This document shows positions 62,421-64,000 of a DNA stretch of 64,000 nt, in pieces; positions within the stretch are counted from its first letter, which is position 1; every line of letters begins with the position of its first letter. Below the pieces are notes generated by a model. That model did not search any database. It saw only the letters and a program-made list of their open reading frames with translations, and was not told the origin of the DNA. The stretch is from Prevotella sp. khp7. Its GTDB lineage: Bacteria; Bacteroidota; Bacteroidia; Bacteroidales; Bacteroidaceae. The DNA lies in the NCBI RefSeq assembly GCF_900109055.1, contig NZ_FOIV01000001.1, positions 788,682 through 852,681 of the forward strand, in the 5' to 3' direction. The translations under genes were made by a program, and so were the position numbers.

Positions 62421-63109
62421 ATATCAATAATCACATTAAATGTTCCACCTAGACGTGTATCACCATAAATGCCATAACCTGGTACATACCATGTTTTTCC
62501 AAAATCGCCATCCTCTGAATGAGAGATGCGGCGCTTATAACGCAAACTCCATCCTAAATGCAGGGGACCAAAAATCTTAGAATCGACACCTACAACAGCC
62601 TCAATCCAATGATGACTGCATGAAGCATCTTTAACATCATAGCCCGTATTCCACAACCAAACAGGATCTGGGAAATCAGGACGTGAAATATTGACTTTAT
62701 AGGATGTGAAAGCATAACGTAAACCTGCATATAGGCGGTTCGAGCCATGCTTATCCTTCAGCATATTCTTATCAATACCAATTCGAAAATAGGGAGCTGA
62801 TGTATCGTAATGGATATGCGTTACATCGTCGCTGTGATTTGCCTTTCCAAGACCTGCTTCAACAATGGGAAACCACTCATCGTGCAAATTAATTCGCAAG
62901 GCACCTTCGTACTGACCGTTATCTGTAAATGCCATTAATCCCGCCCCAACAAGGTCAAAAGAAACAGCAAAACCACGAAAAACAGGAACCGAGTCTTTCT
63001 GCAAAGAGAGAAACTTGGTTTGTGCCGTGGCATTAACAGAGGCCACCAGCAATAGCAGGCTAAAGACTGCCCTTCGGATAGAAATAGAAATGAACCGTCT
63101 GATAGTCAT
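62417..63109 (-). CDS. DUF6048 outer-membrane beta-barrel protein
   Basis: A 230-residue protein with a signal peptide (about 10-30, RRAVFSLLLLVASVNATAQ). The rest alternates as beta-strands typical of a small outer-membrane barrel, including FRGFAVSFDLVGAGLMAF, YEGALRINLHDEWFPIVEAG, RLYAGLRYAFTSYKVN, LGWSLRYKRRISH and a C-terminal TFNVIIDI. The match is to DUF6048, which pairs with DUF6452 in Bacteroidales. It starts 50 bases before the end of the DUF6452 gene. Confidence 0.75.
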   Translation of the reverse strand: MTIRRFISISIRRAVFSLLLLVASVNATAQTKFLSLQKDSVPVFRGFAVSFDLVGAGLMAFTDNGQYEGALRINLHDEWFPIVEAGLGKANHSDDVTHIHYDTSAPYFRIGIDKNMLKDKHGSNRLYAGLRYAFTSYKVNISRPDFPDPVWLWNTGYDVKDASCSHHWIEAVVGVDSKIFGPLHLGWSLRYKRRISHSEDGDFGKTWYVPGYGIYGDTRLGGTFNVIIDI

Positions 63110-63545
63110 AAGTCACTGATGGATTTTTTATCACAATAGAATCAATATAGTTACGTGTATATCGAATACCTGTCAGCGTATGAAAGAAAATTGCATTGCA
63201 GTCTACCGACTCGAAATGAGGATAGTCATCTTTCTTTATCCACACCGTATCCGTCACATGCAGATTGTTGTTGCCATTGTCAAAATGGAACATCAGCATA
63301 TCTTCGGCATGCGAATAGCTAATAGGTAGATTAAACGTTTCTTTATCCACCAACTTATTCAGCAGCGTAGTATCCTGTCCGTCCATCCGAACGGATGTCA
63401 CTGTCAGCGTGTCGCTGAGCGCCAACTCGTTGCCCTCACTATCATAGACATTATATATCGTTTCTACAATACTATTTACAGGGCAGTCGACACTAGAGCA
63501 TGCCGCCAGCAACAACACAAACAATATGTAGGGTAAGCGTTTCAT
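63060..63545 (-). CDS. DUF6452 lipoprotein
   Basis: A 161-residue lipoprotein beginning MKRLPYILFVLLLAACSSVDCPV, with lipobox LAAC. The mature part is beta-rich, with SDTLTVTSVRMDGQDTTLLNKLVD and DYPHFESVDCNAIFFHTLTGIRYTRNYIDSIVIKNPSVTYD. It matches the DUF6452 pattern and precedes DUF6048 with a 50-base overlap, so the pair probably forms a unit in the outer envelope. It overlaps the GT2 gene by 4 bases. Confidence 0.75.
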   Translation of the reverse strand: MKRLPYILFVLLLAACSSVDCPVNSIVETIYNVYDSEGNELALSDTLTVTSVRMDGQDTTLLNKLVDKETFNLPISYSHAEDMLMFHFDNGNNNLHVTDTVWIKKDDYPHFESVDCNAIFFHTLTGIRYTRNYIDSIVIKNPSVTYDYQTVHFYFYPKGSL

Positions 63546-64000
63546 ATTGTTTCTTCTATTTGGTAGTCATTGCGTCCACTCGACGAACGGCTAATCAAGT
63601 CGCCAATAAATCCTGTCAAGAACAACTGGGTTCCTATGATCATCATCGTAAGTGCAATATAGAAATAAGGAGAGCTTGTCACTAAACGCTGGGGGATATT
63701 GTTTGCAAGACACCACAATTTGTCAGCTCCAATCCAGCTTGCTGCTACAAAACCGATGAAGAACATGATAGTGCCCAAGAATCCGAATACGTGCATGGGT
63801 TTCTTACCGAATGTAGAGAGGAACCAAAGTGTCAGCAGGTCAAGATAACCATTCACAAAACGGTTGAGACCCATAAATTTGGATGAACCATATTTTCGTG
63901 CCTGATGCTGAACAACTCTCTCACCAATTTTATCAAAACCCGCATTCTTAGCCAAATAAGGAATATAACGATGCATCTCGCCATAGACCTCAATATTCTT
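63542..64000 (-). CDS. GT2 glycosyltransferase, C-terminal part (runs off the window)
   Basis: The last 152 residues of a protein that begins beyond 64000. It starts KNIEVYGEMHRYIPYLAKNAGF in the visible part, followed by VVQHQARKYGSSKFMGLNRFVNGYLDLLTLWFL, matching the end of the catalytic domain of dolichyl-phosphate-mannose synthase-like GT2 enzymes. Two C-terminal membrane segments follow (HVFGFLGTIMFFIGFVAASW and FYIALTMMIIGTQLFLTGFIG), as in GtrB-type enzymes. It overlaps the DUF6452 gene by 4 bases and probably heads this operon. Confidence 0.82.
   Translation of the reverse strand, partial: KNIEVYGEMHRYIPYLAKNAGFDKIGERVVQHQARKYGSSKFMGLNRFVNGYLDLLTLWFLSTFGKKPMHVFGFLGTIMFFIGFVAASWIGADKLWCLANNIPQRLVTSSPYFYIALTMMIIGTQLFLTGFIGDLISRSSSGRNDYQIEETI

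Overview
The window looks like a chromosomal segment of a Bacteroidales bacterium, most likely a Prevotella-type (Prevotellaceae) gut or rumen organism. Three things point there. First, at least eleven starts carry the Bacteroidetes promoter TTTG-N19/20-TAnnTTTG and lack Shine-Dalgarno sequences. Second, many genes belong to families typical of this group: fimbrillin, DUF4450, the DUF6048/DUF6452 pair, LytTR, SulP, DUF4956/VTC and a one-component TPR-AraC regulator. Third, the trp genes run in the order trpB-E-G-D-F-A. No insertion sequence, prophage, rRNA operon or CRISPR array is visible.

Layout. 1-6553 (minus): a lipid-kinase fragment and miaA, preceded by a cluster of envelope genes of unknown role (small helical protein, secreted 16-residue-repeat protein, TMEM43-like membrane protein, secreted YARHG/beta-helix protein, membrane-anchored CbbX-like AAA+ ATPase, small hypothetical). 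6772-13374: alanine dehydrogenase, TPR-AraC regulator, GAPDH, MscL, guanine deaminase and GMP synthase. 13380-15738: a MurU-like nucleotidyltransferase and a sugar-kinase-like protein fused to a RapZ C-terminal domain. 15780-21619: a DUF4450 glycosidase-like protein and a fimbrillin-like lipoprotein, separated by 557 bases of inverted and 22-base direct repeats. 21620-25573: a candidate small RNA, groESL with a long hairpin between its genes, and a GH28 enzyme.

25707-30471 (plus) is an operon sppA-lpxK-punA-thiL, followed by tRNA-Phe and coaW. 31576-37413 is the trp operon behind a classic attenuator (18-residue leader with three consecutive Trp codons, then a terminator); trpC is missing from it. 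37486-42381 holds an MFS transporter, a DUF4380-like protein and a GH9 enzyme. 42417-48786 holds a SulP transporter, an Ala-rich lipoprotein, a Cthe_2159-like protein, a leftover half LytTR domain, a YjjG-type phosphatase and DsbD. 48820-51871 has the VTC/DUF4956/DUF2490 trio and exonuclease III. 51980-55865 has a CE15-like esterase, lumazine synthase, a TPR protein and recF with a DciA-like gene. 55862-60608 is a tightly overlapping operon (M3 peptidase, dCMP deaminase, S41 protease, 5-formyl-THF cycloligase). 60721-64000 holds a Crp/Fnr regulator, ApbE, DUF6048, DUF6452 and the end of a GT2 glycosyltransferase.

Functionally the window mixes housekeeping (tryptophan, purine and folate metabolism, chaperonin, DNA repair, lipid A) with plant-polysaccharide enzymes (GH28, GH9, CE15, DUF4450) and envelope proteins. 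The items most worth a second look are the kinase-RapZ fusion, the TMEM43/AAA+ envelope cluster, the 19.0-19.2 kb repeat region, the candidate small RNA at 21.8 kb, the trp operon without trpC, and the LytTR remnant. All functions are inferred by reading; no database search was run.
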